Positions 8,874-21,558 are shown, counted from the stretch's first letter. The stretch: 64,000 bases of DNA from Actinocrispum wychmicini (GCF_004345645.1 NZ_SLWS01000001.1:1429546-1493545); one strand, 5' to 3'. Numbers and translations: made by a program. Notes: generated from the letters alone by a model not told the origin.

Positions 8874-9560
8874 ATGGGAGGCATGAAGGCACGCGTGCTG
8901 GTCGTTGACGATGACCCCGCCCTCGCCGAGATGCTGACGATCGTGCTCCGCGGCGAAGGTTTCGACACCGCGGTCGTGGCCGACGGCTCCCGCGCGCTCC
9001 CCGCGCTGCGTGAGCTCAAGCCCGACCTGGTCCTGCTCGACCTGATGCTGCCGGGCATGAACGGGATCGACGTCTGCAAGGCGATCCGCGCCGAGTCCGG
9101 CGTCCCGATCGTGATGCTGACCGCCAAGAGCGACACGGTCGACATCGTGCTCGGCCTTGAGTCCGGCGCGGACGACTACGTCGTCAAGCCGTTCAAGCCC
9201 AAGGAACTCGTCGCCCGGGTGCGGGCGCGGATGCGGCGCACCGAGTCCGAGCCGGCCGAGGTGCTCGCCATCGGCGACCTGACCATCGACGTCCCCGGCC
9301 ACGAGGTGACCAGGGAGGGCAAGGCGATCCAGCTGACGCCGCTGGAGTTCGACCTGCTCGTCGCGCTGGCCCGCAAGCCACGTCAGGTGTTCACCCGCGA
9401 GGTCCTGCTCGAACAGGTCTGGGGCTACCGGCACGCGGCGGACACGCGTCTGGTGAACGTGCACGTCCAGCGGCTGCGGTCGAAGGTGGAGAAGGACCCG
9501 GAGCACCCGGAGGTGGTCCTCACGGTGCGCGGGGTTGGCTACAAGGCCGGTCCTCCGTGA
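8874..9560 (+). CDS. mtrA: Two-component response regulator MtrA
   Basis: OmpR-family regulator of cell division, wall metabolism and osmoprotection in actinobacteria. The receiver domain has the acidic pocket VDDDP, phospho-acceptor D56 in LVLLDLMLPG, T/S switch in VMLTAKSD and K in VVKPFKP. The C-terminal winged helix ends VHVQRLRSKVEKDPEHPEVVLTVRGVGYKAGPP-like, virtually the mycobacterial sequence. The ATG at 8874 gives 228 residues, the length and numbering of M. tuberculosis MtrA. ATG 8883 is an alternative, but its GGGAGG is too close. The mtrB start lies four bases after the stop. Confidence 0.97.
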   Translation: MGGMKARVLVVDDDPALAEMLTIVLRGEGFDTAVVADGSRALPALRELKPDLVLLDLMLPGMNGIDVCKAIRAESGVPIVMLTAKSDTVDIVLGLESGADDYVVKPFKPKELVARVRARMRRTESEPAEVLAIGDLTIDVPGHEVTREGKAIQLTPLEFDLLVALARKPRQVFTREVLLEQVWGYRHAADTRLVNVHVQRLRSKVEKDPEHPEVVLTVRGVGYKAGPP

Positions 9561-9564
9561 TCCT

Positions 9565-11238
9565 ATGCGGGTGAGGGCGTTCGTCCGGCGACACATCCGG
9601 ATGGTGGTACGGCAGATCGGCCGGGCGGTGGTGTTCGGCCGGGAGCGGTCTGTGGCGTTCGGTGAGCTGTGGCGCCGTTCGTTGCAGGTCCGGGTCGTCG
9701 TGAGCACGCTTGCCCTGTCCTCCGCCGTGGTCTTCGTGCTGGGCATGGTCCTGCAGAACCAGATCACCGACCGGCTGCTGTCCAGCAAGCAGCAGGCGGC
9801 CACCGTGGAGACCCAGGCCGCCGTCGCGGTCGTCGACCGGGAGCTGCTCGGTGCGGACGTGCTCGGCGACAGCCTGGTGAACCGGCTGTCCAGCGCGCGC
9901 ACCAAGCTGTCCAGCCCGTCCAGTTCGGCCGACGACCAGTCCAACGCGACGGACTCGGTCGCCGGCGCGTTCGAGCCGGTGATCGCGTATGACGGCCGGG
10001 ATGTGACGACGGTCGTCAGCGTCGGGTCGTACATCGACGTGCCTGTCGGGTTGCGGCAGGCCGTCCAGAACAACCAGATGGCCCGCCAGGTGTTCACCGT
10101 GGACCGGGACGCCAGCCGGAAGACGTTCCTGTTCGTCGGCGCGCCCGTGACCAGCGCGAACCGGCCGATCCAGCTGTATCTGCTGTTCCCGCTCACGGCC
10201 GAGCAGAACACCATCAACGTCGTGCAGAGCACCTTGATCGTCGGCGGTCTGGTGCTGCTGTTGCTGCTCGCCGGCATCGCGAACCTGGTCACCCGGCAGG
10301 TCGTCCGCCCGGTGCGGCGGGCCGCCGAGGCCGCCGAGCGGTTCGCCTCCGGGGAGCTGGACGAGCGGATGGCGGTGATCGGCGAGGACGACGTGGCCAA
10401 GCTCGCCGAGTCGTACAACCAGATGGCCGAGAGCATCAAGTATCAGATCCAGCAGCTGGAGGAGTTCGGCCAGCTGCAGCGCCGGTTCACCTCGGACGTG
10501 TCGCACGAGCTGCGGACCCCGTTGACGACCGTGCGGATGGCCGCGGACGTGCTGCACGCCTCGCGCAGCCAGTTCCCGGCCGGCCTGGCCCGGTCGACCG
10601 AGCTGCTGGTGGACGAGCTGGACCGGTTCGAGTCGCTGCTCGGCGACCTGCTGGAGATCAGCCGCCTGGACGCCGGCGTGGAGGAGTTGGCCGCCGAGGT
10701 CACCGACGTCCGCGCGATCGCCAAGCGGGCGCTGGACTCGGTACGGGTGATCGCGGAGAACGCGGGCAGCCGGATCGAGCTGGAACTGCCCGCCGCGCCG
10801 GCGACCGCCGAGGTCGACGCCCGGCGCGTCGAACGGATCCTGCGCAACCTGCTTGCCAACGCGGTCGACCACGGCGAAAGCCGGCCGGTGCGGCTGCGGC
10901 TGGCGTTCGACGACACCACGCTCGTGGTCACCGTCCGGGACTACGGCGTAGGTCTGCGGACGGGCGAGGCGGAGCTGGTGTTCAACCGGTTCTGGCGCGC
11001 GGACCCGTCCCGTAACCGGCATACCGGCGGCACCGGACTGGGGCTGGCGATCAGCGTGGAGGACGCCCGGCTGCACGGCGGCGCGCTGGAGGCGTGGGGC
11101 GAACCCGGCCGAGGCGCGAACTTCCGCCTGTTGTTGCCGCGGCAGCAAGGCGTCGAGCTCGGCGAGAGCCCGCTGCCGTTGCGTCCGGCCGACGACACCG
11201 AAGTGGTCGCCCAGCAACCGCTGGAGGAAGTCCGTTGA
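9565..11238 (+). CDS. mtrB: Sensor histidine kinase MtrB
   Basis: Membrane sensor kinase partner of MtrA, 557 residues. There are two transmembrane segments (VVVSTLALSSAVVFVLGMVL and LIVGGLVLLLLLAGIANLV) flanking an extracellular sensor region of about 140 residues. A HAMP linker follows, then the H box DVSHELRTPLTTVRM with the phosphorylated histidine, N box LLANAVDH, and G boxes DYGVGLRTG and GTGLGLAIS. ATG at 9565, four bases after mtrA, is preferred over TTG 9535 inside mtrA. Its stop overlaps the lpqB TTG start. Confidence 0.96.
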   Translation: MRVRAFVRRHIRMVVRQIGRAVVFGRERSVAFGELWRRSLQVRVVVSTLALSSAVVFVLGMVLQNQITDRLLSSKQQAATVETQAAVAVVDRELLGADVLGDSLVNRLSSARTKLSSPSSSADDQSNATDSVAGAFEPVIAYDGRDVTTVVSVGSYIDVPVGLRQAVQNNQMARQVFTVDRDASRKTFLFVGAPVTSANRPIQLYLLFPLTAEQNTINVVQSTLIVGGLVLLLLLAGIANLVTRQVVRPVRRAAEAAERFASGELDERMAVIGEDDVAKLAESYNQMAESIKYQIQQLEEFGQLQRRFTSDVSHELRTPLTTVRMAADVLHASRSQFPAGLARSTELLVDELDRFESLLGDLLEISRLDAGVEELAAEVTDVRAIAKRALDSVRVIAENAGSRIELELPAAPATAEVDARRVERILRNLLANAVDHGESRPVRLRLAFDDTTLVVTVRDYGVGLRTGEAELVFNRFWRADPSRNRHTGGTGLGLAISVEDARLHGGALEAWGEPGRGANFRLLLPRQQGVELGESPLPLRPADDTEVVAQQPLEEVR

Positions 11239-12947
11239 CCGGCCGCCTGCTGGCCCTGCTGGCCTGTGTGTGGGTGCTCAGCGGGTGCGCGAACATCCAG
11301 GACGACACTGTCCCGCAGATCATTCCGAACTCCGAGGCGCCGACCCAGAAGCCCCCGCAGGGGCCGGCCAAGGACGCCGAGGCGATCACGGTGGTCCGCG
11401 ACTTCATCCGCAACAGCGGCAACACCACGGCGGCGCAGGCGTACCTGACCGAGGAAGCGAAACGCGCGTGGCATCCGGACAACCAGCCCACGATCATCGA
11501 GGACGACTTCTCCACGGTCCCGCAGTCGCCTGACAAGGAGGGCGATCCGAACCAGATCACCGTCGAGGTCAAGGGCACCCGGATGGGAATCCTCAATCAG
11601 GACAAGTCCTTCACGGCCCAGCAGGGCGCGCTCAGCCAGGCCGTGCGACTGGCCAAACAGGACGGTCAGTGGCGGATCGCGCAGGTGCCCGCGAACGGGC
11701 TGATCGTGCCGTTGATCGAGTTCAACCTGAACTACCGGCCGGTCCGGCTCTACTTCTACGACGTGACCAAGAGCGTGGTCGTACCGGACCTGCGGTACCT
11801 GCCGGCGGCGCCGAGCGTGACCCCCTCCGATGTCGTGCAGTTACTGCTGCTCGGTCCCGCGAGCAGCCTGGACGGCGCGATGCGCAGCGCGTTACCGCGG
11901 ACCGCGACGCAACGCACCAACGCGGCACTGGCCAAGGACAACGTGTTGGTGGTGAACCTCGGCGACATCGGCAATCCCAACCGGGAGGACAAGGAACTCA
12001 TCGCCCAGCAGGTGATGCTGTCCCTGCGGGACCTGGCCAGCACGGTCCGGATCCAGGCCGAAGGCGTCCCGCTGGTGCCGGAGCGCAGCGAGTGGCGGGC
12101 CGCGGACGTCCAGACCCTGAGCGACAAGACGACGCCGGGCGCGCAGTACCCGGGTTACGTGGTGGTCAACAACCGGATGAAGTCCTTGAAGGACCTGACG
12201 CCCGTGCCCGGCCCGGCCGGCAGCGGCGAGTACCACGTGGAAAGCGTGGCCCAGTCCGGCGACGGCTCCGACCTGGCGCTGGTCGAGCGCACCAACGCCG
12301 GCCTGCAGCTGCGGGTCGGCAACACCAACGTGGGCCTGCGCGTGGTCTACGGCCCCACCACCGAGATGACCCGGCCGACGTGGCAGCCGGGACTGTCGGC
12401 CAACCAGACGGGCAGCAACGAGGTCTGGACGGTGGCCGACGGGGCGGTGGTCCGGCTGGCCAGGACCAAGGACAACAACTGGTACGGCCTGCCGGTGGAC
12501 TACACCAGCCTGAGCAAGTTCGGCAAGATCACCGACCTGCGGCTGTCCCGGGACGGGGTGCGAGTGGCTGTGGTCGCCGACGGCAAGCTCTACGTCGGCG
12601 CGGTGGCCCGCACCGACAACAGCACCGGGGTGACCATCGCGGCCCCCAAGCTCGTTCCCCGGGTCACCAGCGCGGTCAGCGTCGACTGGCTGAACCCGAG
12701 CACGGTCATGGTCGCCACCAACAGCCCAACCGGCCCGGTCTGGCGGGTCCCGGTGGACGGGGTCGAGCCGGAGCGTTACAGCCTCTCGAACCTGACCCAG
12801 CCGCTCACCTCGATCACCGCGGCGCCGAGCCGCACGGTGGTCGTGACGGACGCGGTGGGTATGTGGGGAGCCTCCGAGGTGGGCCAGATCTGGCAGCCCT
12901 TCGAAGGCGGCCAAGGCCCGACCGCGCACGCCTTCTATCCTGGCTGA
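11235..12947 (+). CDS. lpqB: Lipoprotein LpqB, MtrAB accessory protein
   Basis: Surface lipoprotein that modulates MtrB sensing. The TTG at 11235 overlaps the mtrB stop (TTGA) and is preceded by GGAGG. It yields a 570-residue protein whose signal peptide ends in a lipobox, WVLSGC, with the lipidated cysteine near residue 18. A GerMN-like domain follows (YRPVRLYFYDVTKSVVVPDLRYLP and TPSDVVQLLLLGPAS), then a C-terminal beta-propeller-like half. Longer starts would put 47 extra residues before the signal peptide and are rejected. The operon mtrA-mtrB-lpqB is complete. Confidence 0.95.
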   Translation: MTGRLLALLACVWVLSGCANIQDDTVPQIIPNSEAPTQKPPQGPAKDAEAITVVRDFIRNSGNTTAAQAYLTEEAKRAWHPDNQPTIIEDDFSTVPQSPDKEGDPNQITVEVKGTRMGILNQDKSFTAQQGALSQAVRLAKQDGQWRIAQVPANGLIVPLIEFNLNYRPVRLYFYDVTKSVVVPDLRYLPAAPSVTPSDVVQLLLLGPASSLDGAMRSALPRTATQRTNAALAKDNVLVVNLGDIGNPNREDKELIAQQVMLSLRDLASTVRIQAEGVPLVPERSEWRAADVQTLSDKTTPGAQYPGYVVVNNRMKSLKDLTPVPGPAGSGEYHVESVAQSGDGSDLALVERTNAGLQLRVGNTNVGLRVVYGPTTEMTRPTWQPGLSANQTGSNEVWTVADGAVVRLARTKDNNWYGLPVDYTSLSKFGKITDLRLSRDGVRVAVVADGKLYVGAVARTDNSTGVTIAAPKLVPRVTSAVSVDWLNPSTVMVATNSPTGPVWRVPVDGVEPERYSLSNLTQPLTSITAAPSRTVVVTDAVGMWGASEVGQIWQPFEGGQGPTAHAFYPG

Positions 12948-12987
12948 CCAGGGCTTCGAGTCGAGGTAACGCCGTTTTGTCGGTCCC

Positions 12988-13602
12988 GTGTGCGACGGTG
13001 TCGCCATGTTGCGAGGACTGCTGGACCTGATCCTGCCCGCATGCTGCGCGGGCTGCGCCACCCCCGGTGAGGTGCTGTGCCTTCGTTGCCGGCGGGGCAT
13101 GGCCTGCGTACGTCTGGTCGAACGAACCAAGGGCCCACCCATGTACGCGCTCGCCAAGTACGACGGGCCCGCCCGGCGCGCGGTCATCGCGTACAAGGAG
13201 CGTGGCCGGCGGGAGCTGGCGGCCCACTTCGGCAGGCTGCTCGCCGAAGCCCTCGCCCGGCTGTCCGGGCCAGGGGTCGTGGTCGTCCCGGCCCCGTCCC
13301 GAGCGGCCGCGGCCCGCCGGCGAGGTGGCCAGCACATGCTCGAAGTCGCCCGGCGGACCGGTGTCCCGGTCCGGTCGGTGCTCCGGCTGGACCGGCGCGC
13401 CCGGGACTCGGTCGGACTGGACCGGGCCGGGCGCGCCGCCAACCTCAAGGGCCGGATCCGGTGCGCGCCCCTCGCCCGCGGGACTGAGGTGATAGTCGTC
13501 GACGACGTCATCACCACCGGCGCGACCGCCGCCGCGTGCGCTGACGTGCTACGAAAGGCCGGAGCGAATGTGAAAGCCGTGTTGGCTTTGACCGCCACCT
13601 AG
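12988..13602 (+). CDS. ComF family phosphoribosyltransferase-like protein
   Basis: The 204-residue protein has an N-terminal cysteine pair module (LPACCAGC and CLRC, residues about 17-35), probably a zinc knuckle. After it comes a type I phosphoribosyltransferase fold with the PRPP loop VIVVDDVITTGAT near residue 170. ComF proteins are linked to DNA uptake in Bacillus; the actinobacterial versions are of unknown function. The same gene follows lpqB in mycobacteria (Rv3242c position). GTG at 12988 or ATG at 13006 could be the start; the shorter version would begin just before the cysteines. Confidence 0.85.
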   Translation: MCDGVAMLRGLLDLILPACCAGCATPGEVLCLRCRRGMACVRLVERTKGPPMYALAKYDGPARRAVIAYKERGRRELAAHFGRLLAEALARLSGPGVVVVPAPSRAAAARRRGGQHMLEVARRTGVPVRSVLRLDRRARDSVGLDRAGRAANLKGRIRCAPLARGTEVIVVDDVITTGATAAACADVLRKAGANVKAVLALTAT

Positions 13603-14085
13603 ATCTGGTGCATACCCCCGTACGGGTGAACTCTCGCCGGGAACCAAGATCGGGATTCGGACGTTGGCCGGGTATGTGGTGGCGGAGTGTTCGGCCGGTG
13701 GGCCCGTTGGAGGGACGACGGAGCCTGCCGATGCCAGCCCGGACAGCGACCGCCACGGGTACTTCACTCCTCCACAAGGGTGAAATCGCCCGCTGTCGTG
13801 TGGACGTTCGTGCGCCGCTCGGGTATCGCGTCCCGGGTTTTCGTGTGCCGTGTGTCACTCTCCGTCGCGCACCGAGTTCGCCCGTCGCGGGGGCTGTTGC
13901 CGAACCGCAACCCGGGCTAACGTGCAGCGCTATCAGTCCCGGCATGAGGGAGGAGGCGATCAGCCCATGATCCTGGCGCCGGTGGGGAGCTGACCCGGAA
14001 GAAGGCACGGGTTGGTTCGGCAGGGCCCCGGACGCCATGTATTCGCCGATCAATGGCTCGCATGTGGACAGCGAGGAGGTCGTGT
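13603..14085. other. Long untranslated region ahead of hpf
   Basis: These 483 bases hold no convincing gene. Short frames exist on both strands but lack family similarity and ribosome binding sites. A GGAAC-N18-GTT element lies at 13640-13665, and the hpf ribosome binding site at the 3' end. The segment probably contains the hpf promoters and a long leader. Confidence 0.5.
13640..13665 (+). promoter_or_regulatory. SigR/SigH-type promoter candidate for hpf
   Basis: GGAAC (13640-13644) and GTT (13663-13665) are separated by 18 bases, the spacing of thiol-oxidative-stress sigma factor promoters. It lies 420 bases upstream of hpf, so the leader would be long. A chance match is possible because the element is short; the presence of sigR in this window makes it worth noting. 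Confidence 0.3.
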
Positions 14086-14784
14086 ATGGACATCGTCGTG
14101 AAGGGGCGCAACGTCGAAGTGCCCGATCATTACCGGGTGCATGTGACGGACAAGCTCGCCCGGCTTGAGCGGTATGACAAGAAGGTCATCCGCTTCGATG
14201 TGGAATTGTTCCATGAGCCCAACCGCCGGCAGGCCAAGAGCTGCCAGCGGGTGGAGATCACCGCCAAGAGCAGGGGACCGGTCGTCCGGTCGGAGGCGTG
14301 CGCCGGCGACTTCTACGCCGCGCTCGACTCAGCGGTGAACAAGCTTGAGAACCGGTTGCGGCGTCTGCATGACCGCAGGCGTGTGCACCACGGGCGTCGT
14401 AGCCCGTCCTCCGTGGCCGAGGCGACGTCCTCGCCTGAGATCGGCTCCGTTGACGCCGCGCCTGAATTGCGCGAGCGCAACGCCATGATGACCCCCCAGC
14501 GATCCGCGCGGACCGCGCTGCTGGAGTCCCCGGAGTTCGACGGCCTGTCCGACGACGGCATCGTTCCGGAGCAACGATGGGACAGCGGGCTGGACGAACC
14601 CATGCCCGGTCGCGTCGTGCGGGAGAAGGAGCATCCCGCCACACCCATGAGCGTTGACCAGGCCCTCTATCAGATGGAGCTGGTCGGACACGACTTCTAC
14701 CTCTTCTTCGACGCCGAAGTGGGCCGGCCGAGCGTGGTGTACCGCCGGAAGGGCTTCGACTACGGCGTGATCAGAATGGCATAA
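14086..14784 (+). CDS. hpf: Ribosome hibernation-promoting factor, long form
   Basis: Long-form HPF (232 residues) dimerises 70S ribosomes into inactive 100S particles in stress or stationary phase. The N-terminal domain begins MDIVVKGRNVEVPDHYRVHVTDK and has the beta-alpha-beta ribosome-binding fold. A variable linker follows, then the C-terminal dimerisation domain (MSVDQALYQMELVGHDFYLFFDAEVGRPSVVYRRKGFDYG). ATG 14086 has GAGGAGG seven bases upstream; the upstream in-frame start at 14053 has none. It is the counterpart of Rv3241c, directly before secA. Confidence 0.95.
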   Translation: MDIVVKGRNVEVPDHYRVHVTDKLARLERYDKKVIRFDVELFHEPNRRQAKSCQRVEITAKSRGPVVRSEACAGDFYAALDSAVNKLENRLRRLHDRRRVHHGRRSPSSVAEATSSPEIGSVDAAPELRERNAMMTPQRSARTALLESPEFDGLSDDGIVPEQRWDSGLDEPMPGRVVREKEHPATPMSVDQALYQMELVGHDFYLFFDAEVGRPSVVYRRKGFDYGVIRMA

Positions 14785-14818
14785 CCGACCCACCAACCGA
14801 ACGACCCAACAACCGGCC

Positions 14819-14854
14819 GGCCTGGCCGCGCGACACCAGTCCCGCGGCCAGGCC
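14819..14854 (+). terminator. Stem-loop after hpf
   Basis: GGCCTGGCCGCG (14819-14830) is perfectly complementary to CGCGGCCAGGCC (14843-14854) with a 12-base loop. No T-run follows, as is common for actinomycete terminators. Confidence 0.6.
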
Positions 14855-14909
14855 GCGCCGCACGTTCACGCCGCGCAGCAGGCCCGACATCGCCCCGGCA
14901 CAGCTCCCG

Positions 14910-14934
14910 GGAACCATGTGGCTCCCGGGACGTT
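14910..14934 (+). promoter_or_regulatory. SigR/SigH-type promoter candidate before secA
   Basis: GGAAC (14910-14914), 17 bases, then GTT (14932-14934): one base short of the optimal spacing. The sequence GCTCCCGGGA occurs twice around it (at 14903 and 14921), a short direct repeat of a palindromic core. It lies about 130 bases upstream of the secA start. This is suggestive only. Confidence 0.3.
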
Positions 14935-15060
14935 CTCCTTGTGTAAAGACCACCCGTCGTACGGGCCGTGCGTCCCCGTTTGCGCGTTCCCTACGATGGG
15001 ACATCGAGGTGCCCGTCATCGGTGGGCGCACAGTCGATCACGTAGTGAGGTCAGGGCAAC

Positions 15061-18474
<3,414 letters not shown>

Positions 18475-18496
18475 TCCACAAAGGACAAACCCGGAC

Positions 18497-18524
18497 GAGG
18501 CCCGCCGTGCCAACGGCGGGCCTC
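18497..18524. terminator. Terminator between secA and the FAD oxidase gene
   Basis: GAGGCCCGCCG (18497-18507) pairs with CGGCGGGCCTC (18514-18524) across a six-base loop. It lies between the convergent ends of secA and the oxidase gene and can serve both strands. Confidence 0.75.
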
Positions 18525-18538
18525 TTCGCTGACCTTGG

Positions 18539-19849
18539 TCAGAGAGCTTGGGGGAAGTCGAAGAACCTGTGCGGGTCGTAGGCGTTCTTGACCGCTGCCA
18601 GGCGGGGGTGGTTGCCCGCGTGGTAGGCCGTGGCCCAGTTGTCGAGTTGGGGGTCGGGGAAGTTGGGGTAGACACGCCCGGACCCGTCGGTGTGGGCGGT
18701 CGCCCAGGACTGGTCCACCCATGGGTCGCCCGGGTCGGCGATGTGTTCGAGCAGGAAGCGCTCGGTGCGGTGGGCGAACGCGGTGGCGTCCTCGGCGACT
18801 CGGTTGTAGGCCCCGCCCATCGCGGTGAAACTGAGCTGCCGTCGGCCCGCGGCGAGCTGGGTCAGCAGCGATGTGAGGGTGTCGGAGGCCATCGGGTGGG
18901 CGAAGAACTCCGATCGGATCCGCACGGGTTGTTCGGGTAGGTCCCGTGGGTCGGCGAAGGTGCGCTTCAACTGGTGGTACGGGAGGCCGGGGCGCAGGTC
19001 GATCGCGGCGGCCAGGCCCGCTTGGTCGGTGAACTCCCGCAGCAGGTCCCGGGTCGGTCCCTCGTCGAGGGTGGCGGCGCCGAAGAGGGTGGCCCGGACA
19101 GGTGCGCCGGGCTCGGACTCAAGGGTGAGGTTGACGGTGAGGTCGTCCGGGGCGTCCGGTGCCCAGACCTGCCAGGCCGAGACCAGGTCCGCGACGGGGA
19201 TGTCCGACCAGTGTGCCTCGATCCGAGTGGTCGTCGGCTCCGGCACGGTGTCGAACCGCAGTGACGTGACCACGCCGAACTGGCCGCCGCCCGCGCCCCG
19301 CAGCGCCCAGAACAAGTCTGGGTGGTGGTCGTGGTCGCAGTCCACGACGCTGCCGTCCGCGAGCACGACCTGCGCGCCGACGAGACGATCGCAGGTCAGC
19401 CCATGCTTGCGGCCGAGTAACCCGATCCCACCGCCCAAGGTGAGACCTGTGATCCCGACGGTGGGTCCGCACCCGGCCGGCAGGGTTCGGCCGTAGGTGT
19501 GCAGCGTCGGGTACACCTGTTCCAGGCGGGCGCCGGCTTGGACCGTGGCGACCTGGTCAGGTGCCACGGTGATGCCGTCGAGGCCGGACATGTCGAGGAC
19601 GATGCCGTCCGTCGACGAGCGGCCCGCGAAGCAGTGTCCGCCGCCACGAGGGACGATGCGGTCACCGATGGCTGTCGCGTATGCCATGGCGCCGACGACG
19701 TCCGAGACTGAGCGGCACAGAACCACGAGCCGGGGACGCACCTCCCGGTACGCGGCGTTGACCGGGTGGCGGATCGTCTCGTAGCCCGAAGTGCCGGGGC
19801 TGAACAACTCGCCGTCGAGGGAATCGCGGAACTCGGCCAGGGAGGGCAT
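18539..19849 (-). CDS. FAD-linked oxidoreductase, berberine-bridge type
   Basis: The 436-residue protein has an FAD_binding_4 domain with RIVPRGGGHCFAG, whose histidine is the usual site of covalent FAD attachment. Then comes LPAGCGPTVGITGLTLGGGIG. In bicovalent homologues the second attachment cysteine sits immediately before the Pro (CPTVG); here the order is C-G-P, so that bond is doubtful. The C-terminal BBE motif is clear (NYA-type segment DPHRFFDFPQAL). ATG 19849 matches the family start (FRDSL). GTG 19868-19870 or a GTG overlapping the AraC stop at 20024-20026 are alternatives. Substrate unknown. Confidence 0.85.
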   Translation of the reverse strand: MPSLAEFRDSLDGELFSPGTSGYETIRHPVNAAYREVRPRLVVLCRSVSDVVGAMAYATAIGDRIVPRGGGHCFAGRSSTDGIVLDMSGLDGITVAPDQVATVQAGARLEQVYPTLHTYGRTLPAGCGPTVGITGLTLGGGIGLLGRKHGLTCDRLVGAQVVLADGSVVDCDHDHHPDLFWALRGAGGGQFGVVTSLRFDTVPEPTTTRIEAHWSDIPVADLVSAWQVWAPDAPDDLTVNLTLESEPGAPVRATLFGAATLDEGPTRDLLREFTDQAGLAAAIDLRPGLPYHQLKRTFADPRDLPEQPVRIRSEFFAHPMASDTLTSLLTQLAAGRRQLSFTAMGGAYNRVAEDATAFAHRTERFLLEHIADPGDPWVDQSWATAHTDGSGRVYPNFPDPQLDNWATAYHAGNHPRLAAVKNAYDPHRFFDFPQAL

Positions 19850-20025
19850 GGGCCCGAAACTAGTGGTCACGACCGGAAGTTCGTCGGGGGTCTCGACGGC
19901 CCAGCTTCCCGCTGGCCGCACGGCCGAAAGGCCCAAATACAACCCGGTACGAGGACCTTCCGGCCGCACGCCCAGCGGAAACCTGGATCCGCCGAATACC
20001 CCCAACGAACCTCCGGTCGCAACCA

Positions 20026-20886
20026 CTAGGAGCGGCGCGACGACAGTTCTTGACCGAATCGCGCACCACGGGTGGCGAGGAAGGGCTTGTAGGAGGCGGA
20101 GTGCTCGTGGCCACAGGCGCACCGGTCGACGCTGCCGCCGAGGAGTTGGCGCGGGGTGAGGCCGGTCAGGCGGAGGCATTCCCGGCTGAGGTGGGCTTGG
20201 TCGGCGTACCCGGCGTCGACCGCCAGTCCCGCGATGCCGTCCGTGCCGCGCCGGCCCGAGGCGGTGGCGCCGGCCTGAGCCAGTGCGAGAAACCCCTGGA
20301 ACCGCAACGTCCGCTGGAGGACCTTGGGACTCACCCCCACCGCGTGCAGGCAGCGGCGACGTAGTTGGCTGGCGGACAGCGTCAGGTGGGTGGCCAGGGT
20401 GTCGATGTCGACCGGATGCCACGGCATCAGCGCCCGCACGGCTTCGCCCACCAGTGGATCCAGGCGGTCCGCACGCCGGAACTCCCGCACGAGATGGGCC
20501 TGCACCACCATGAGCGCCCGCTCGGGCGTCCCGGCCAGAGCCATCGCCTCCACCAGGCGGTCCACCGAAGGTCCCCACAGCTCCGTCAAGCCAAGGCGCT
20601 GGTCCACCAGGTCGTCGAGCACCGTCGGGAGGGGCGGCGCGGTTCCCGGTTGGAACCGCACACCCACGACCGTGGTGTGCGCTGGAATGGCCTCGATCGC
20701 CGGCGCGGTCAGCGGACCGACCAGCTGGGGATGGCCGCCGATCGGAAAGTGGATCTCGACCCCGCCCGTGGGCAGGTGCCGCTGCACGTACACCGCCGGG
20801 CCGGTGCGCTGGATCCAGACTGTCCGCACCGCCCCGGCCAGCTCGGGCAACGGCGCACGCTCGACGTATGACTCCACTGTGGTCAT
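20026..20886 (-). CDS. AraC-family transcriptional regulator
   Basis: A 286-residue regulator with a C-terminal AraC/XylS DNA-binding domain: first HTH in VDIDTLATHLTLSASQLRRRCLHAVGVSPK, second in IAGLAVDAGYADQAHLSRECLRLTGLTPRQLL. The N-terminal region is a DUF6597-like sensory domain (VWIQRTGPAVYVQRHLPTGGVEIHFP). ATG 20886 is chosen; it lies eight bases after the stop of the Rv3235-like gene, while the longer TTG start would overlap that gene. It directly precedes the FAD oxidase gene on the same strand and may control it. Confidence 0.85.
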   Translation of the reverse strand: MTTVESYVERAPLPELAGAVRTVWIQRTGPAVYVQRHLPTGGVEIHFPIGGHPQLVGPLTAPAIEAIPAHTTVVGVRFQPGTAPPLPTVLDDLVDQRLGLTELWGPSVDRLVEAMALAGTPERALMVVQAHLVREFRRADRLDPLVGEAVRALMPWHPVDIDTLATHLTLSASQLRRRCLHAVGVSPKVLQRTLRFQGFLALAQAGATASGRRGTDGIAGLAVDAGYADQAHLSRECLRLTGLTPRQLLGGSVDRCACGHEHSASYKPFLATRGARFGQELSSRRS

Positions 20887-20893
20887 CACAGCA

Positions 20894-21346
20894 CTAGGCC
20901 TGGCGGCCTTCAAGGATTCGCAGGAAGACGCAGGTCCAGATGCCTTGCCTGCGTTCCATCCTGGCCGTCAGTGCCTGGGCTCGGCGGTGGCCCGGGCGGG
21001 TGGTCTCCAGGCGGCCGGTCATCTCCACGGCGTTCGGGGTCGGCCAGCAGGTGTGCACCGAGTACAGCTGGTAGCGCGTGGCCGCCGGCATGGTTCGGAG
21101 GCGGGTCAGGGTGGCTTCGTAGATCGGGTCGGCCAGGAGGGTCCGGACCTGGGCGATGTGCCGGCGACCGTCCAGGACTTCGAGGACCTTGGTGAGCATG
21201 GTCCGGAGCTGGCCGTCGTCCGGCGTCTCCTCGGTCAGGATCAGCTGCGGCTCGACCATGGGTTTCGGCGTCGCCCAGCGTTCCAGGTCGAGGGGGATCT
21301 CGTCGGTGGGTTCGTAGCCGCGCAGCGGGCGCAGGGTCGGTGTCAC
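20894..21346 (-). CDS. Rv3235-family conserved actinobacterial protein
   Basis: A 150-residue protein of the Rv3235 type (DUF6459-like), found close to secA in many actinobacteria. Visible features are an acidic proline-rich N-terminus, a helical middle (LRTMLTKVLEVLDGRRHIAQVRTLLADPIYEATLTRLR), and the conserved ending RMERRQGIWTCVFLRILEGR. It has no signal peptide or membrane segment. The function is unknown. It is the first gene of a likely three-gene unit with the AraC regulator and the oxidase. Confidence 0.75.
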   Translation of the reverse strand: MTPTLRPLRGYEPTDEIPLDLERWATPKPMVEPQLILTEETPDDGQLRTMLTKVLEVLDGRRHIAQVRTLLADPIYEATLTRLRTMPAATRYQLYSVHTCWPTPNAVEMTGRLETTRPGHRRAQALTARMERRQGIWTCVFLRILEGRQA

Positions 21347-21558
21347 GCCGGTACAGAGTCGGTGCGGTGGGTGAACCGGACAAGGTTCGCCCGGCCGGGT
21401 TACGTCGCCGAACCACCCGTAATCACGCGGAACGTCGCTCTTTTGGAGCAGTCGGGGTCACGGTTTGCGGTTGTCTGTCACTTGGGTGGTTAATTGTCCC
21501 GCGTTCACTTCGGCTTCTATTCTGAGGCGGTCTGATCCATCGGATCCGGGGAGGCGCG

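Noticed and set aside
13608..13970. Plus-strand frame between comF-like and hpf genes (120 residues)
   Set aside because: No ribosome binding site or recognisable domain, and Arg/Pro-rich composition.
18539..20578. FAD oxidase extended to 679 residues
   Set aside because: The extra N-terminus overlaps the AraC gene in another frame and has no family similarity.
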